Assembly (NCBI GenBank): GCA_018665505.1
Contig: JABJCS010000829.1
Coordinates: 1-6,411 of the forward strand
Origin: Alphaproteobacteria bacterium
GTDB taxonomy: Bacteria > Pseudomonadota > Alphaproteobacteria > UBA8366
Direction: 5' to 3'
Length of the DNA: 6,411 bases
Part shown: positions 6,332 through 6,411 of the stretch, in pieces
Layout: each line of letters starts with the position of its first letter
Position numbering within the stretch: position 1 is the first letter of the stretch
Notes under the pieces: model-generated
Told to the model about the DNA's origin: nothing
Database searches by the model: none
Seen by the model: only the letters and a program-made list of their open reading frames with translations
Made by a program: the position numbers and the translations under genes

Positions 6332-6411
6332 TGGCTAAGCTCCTGAAGGCCCGCGCGGATCAAGGCGTCGACTTCAGCACCCTCGCCAAGCTTCTGGCCC
6401 GCACGCGCTAC
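6328..6411 (-). CDS. ruvA: Holliday junction branch migration protein RuvA, C-terminal fragment (5' end outside window)
   Basis: Only the last 27 codons and the TGA stop are inside the window. The peptide begins [14 protein letters not shown] and ends [10 protein letters not shown]. This matches the end of RuvA domain III, the small flexible helical domain that contacts RuvB and controls its ATPase during branch migration; the tetramer-forming and junction-binding domains I and II lie beyond the window edge. The assignment rests on this tail plus the ruvB gene directly downstream, the normal ruvA-ruvB order. The stop overlaps the ruvB GTG start in a GTGA tetranucleotide, so the two are probably translationally coupled. 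The ruvB ribosome binding site is embedded in these last codons. Confidence 0.88.
   Translation of the reverse strand, partial: VARAGQKLGEGAEVDALIRAGLQELSQ
6340..6344 (-). promoter_or_regulatory. Ribosome binding site of ruvB (decides GTG start)
   Basis: AGGAG lies 8 bases before the GTG at 6331, inside the last codons of ruvA. No comparable motif is placed correctly for the ATG at 6319, so this site favours the GTG start. Confidence 0.7.

Noticed and set aside
1..6411. Mobile elements, CRISPR arrays, tRNA or rRNA genes, attachment sites, defence-type genes
   Set aside because: None seen on either strand; the window is filled by a conserved housekeeping operon and the two gaps are too short for such elements.

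Overview
This window is one contiguous, conserved chromosomal block read entirely from the minus strand. In transcription order, from the high-coordinate end to the low one, it holds the 3' end of ruvA, then ruvB, ybgC, tolQ, tolR, tolA, tolB, pal and the 5' part of cpoB (ybgF). The order ruvA-ruvB-ybgC-tolQRAB-pal-cpoB is the usual arrangement in Alphaproteobacteria. Sequence details agree with that, such as the Pal region reading [20 protein letters not shown] and a short proline-rich TolA. The DNA is moderately GC-rich. A Rhodospirillales-like alphaproteobacterium fits best, but the order-level placement is a guess.

Layout. Positions 6411-5267 carry Holliday-junction processing genes: the C-terminal 27 codons of RuvA and a complete RuvB, overlapping as GTGA. 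Positions 5274-4831 encode the YbgC hot-dog acyl-CoA thioesterase, whose start lies inside the end of ruvB. Positions 4824-2703 encode the inner-membrane TolQ-TolR-TolA energy-transducing complex. Positions 2703-1354 encode periplasmic TolB, coupled to tolA by a TAATG overlap. A 150-base AT-rich gap (1204-1353) with a candidate promoter precedes the lipoprotein Pal (1203-667). A 105-base gap with a strong 13-bp hairpin (606-635) separates pal from cpoB, whose first 187 codons (561-1) are present before the window ends.

How the genes work together. TolQ and TolR form a proton channel that energises TolA. TolA reaches through the periplasm to TolB and Pal, holding the outer membrane to peptidoglycan and drawing it in at the division septum. 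CpoB links this machine to septal peptidoglycan synthesis. YbgC is a genetic companion of the cluster with a lipid or acyl-CoA role. RuvAB is a functionally separate branch-migration motor that shares the transcription unit.

Every gene is an ordinary member of a well-known family with its key motifs present, and I see no undescribed system, mobile element, CRISPR array or RNA gene. The parts not explained by coding are the two intergenic gaps after tolB and after pal. The many plus-strand open frames are shadows of the minus-strand genes.
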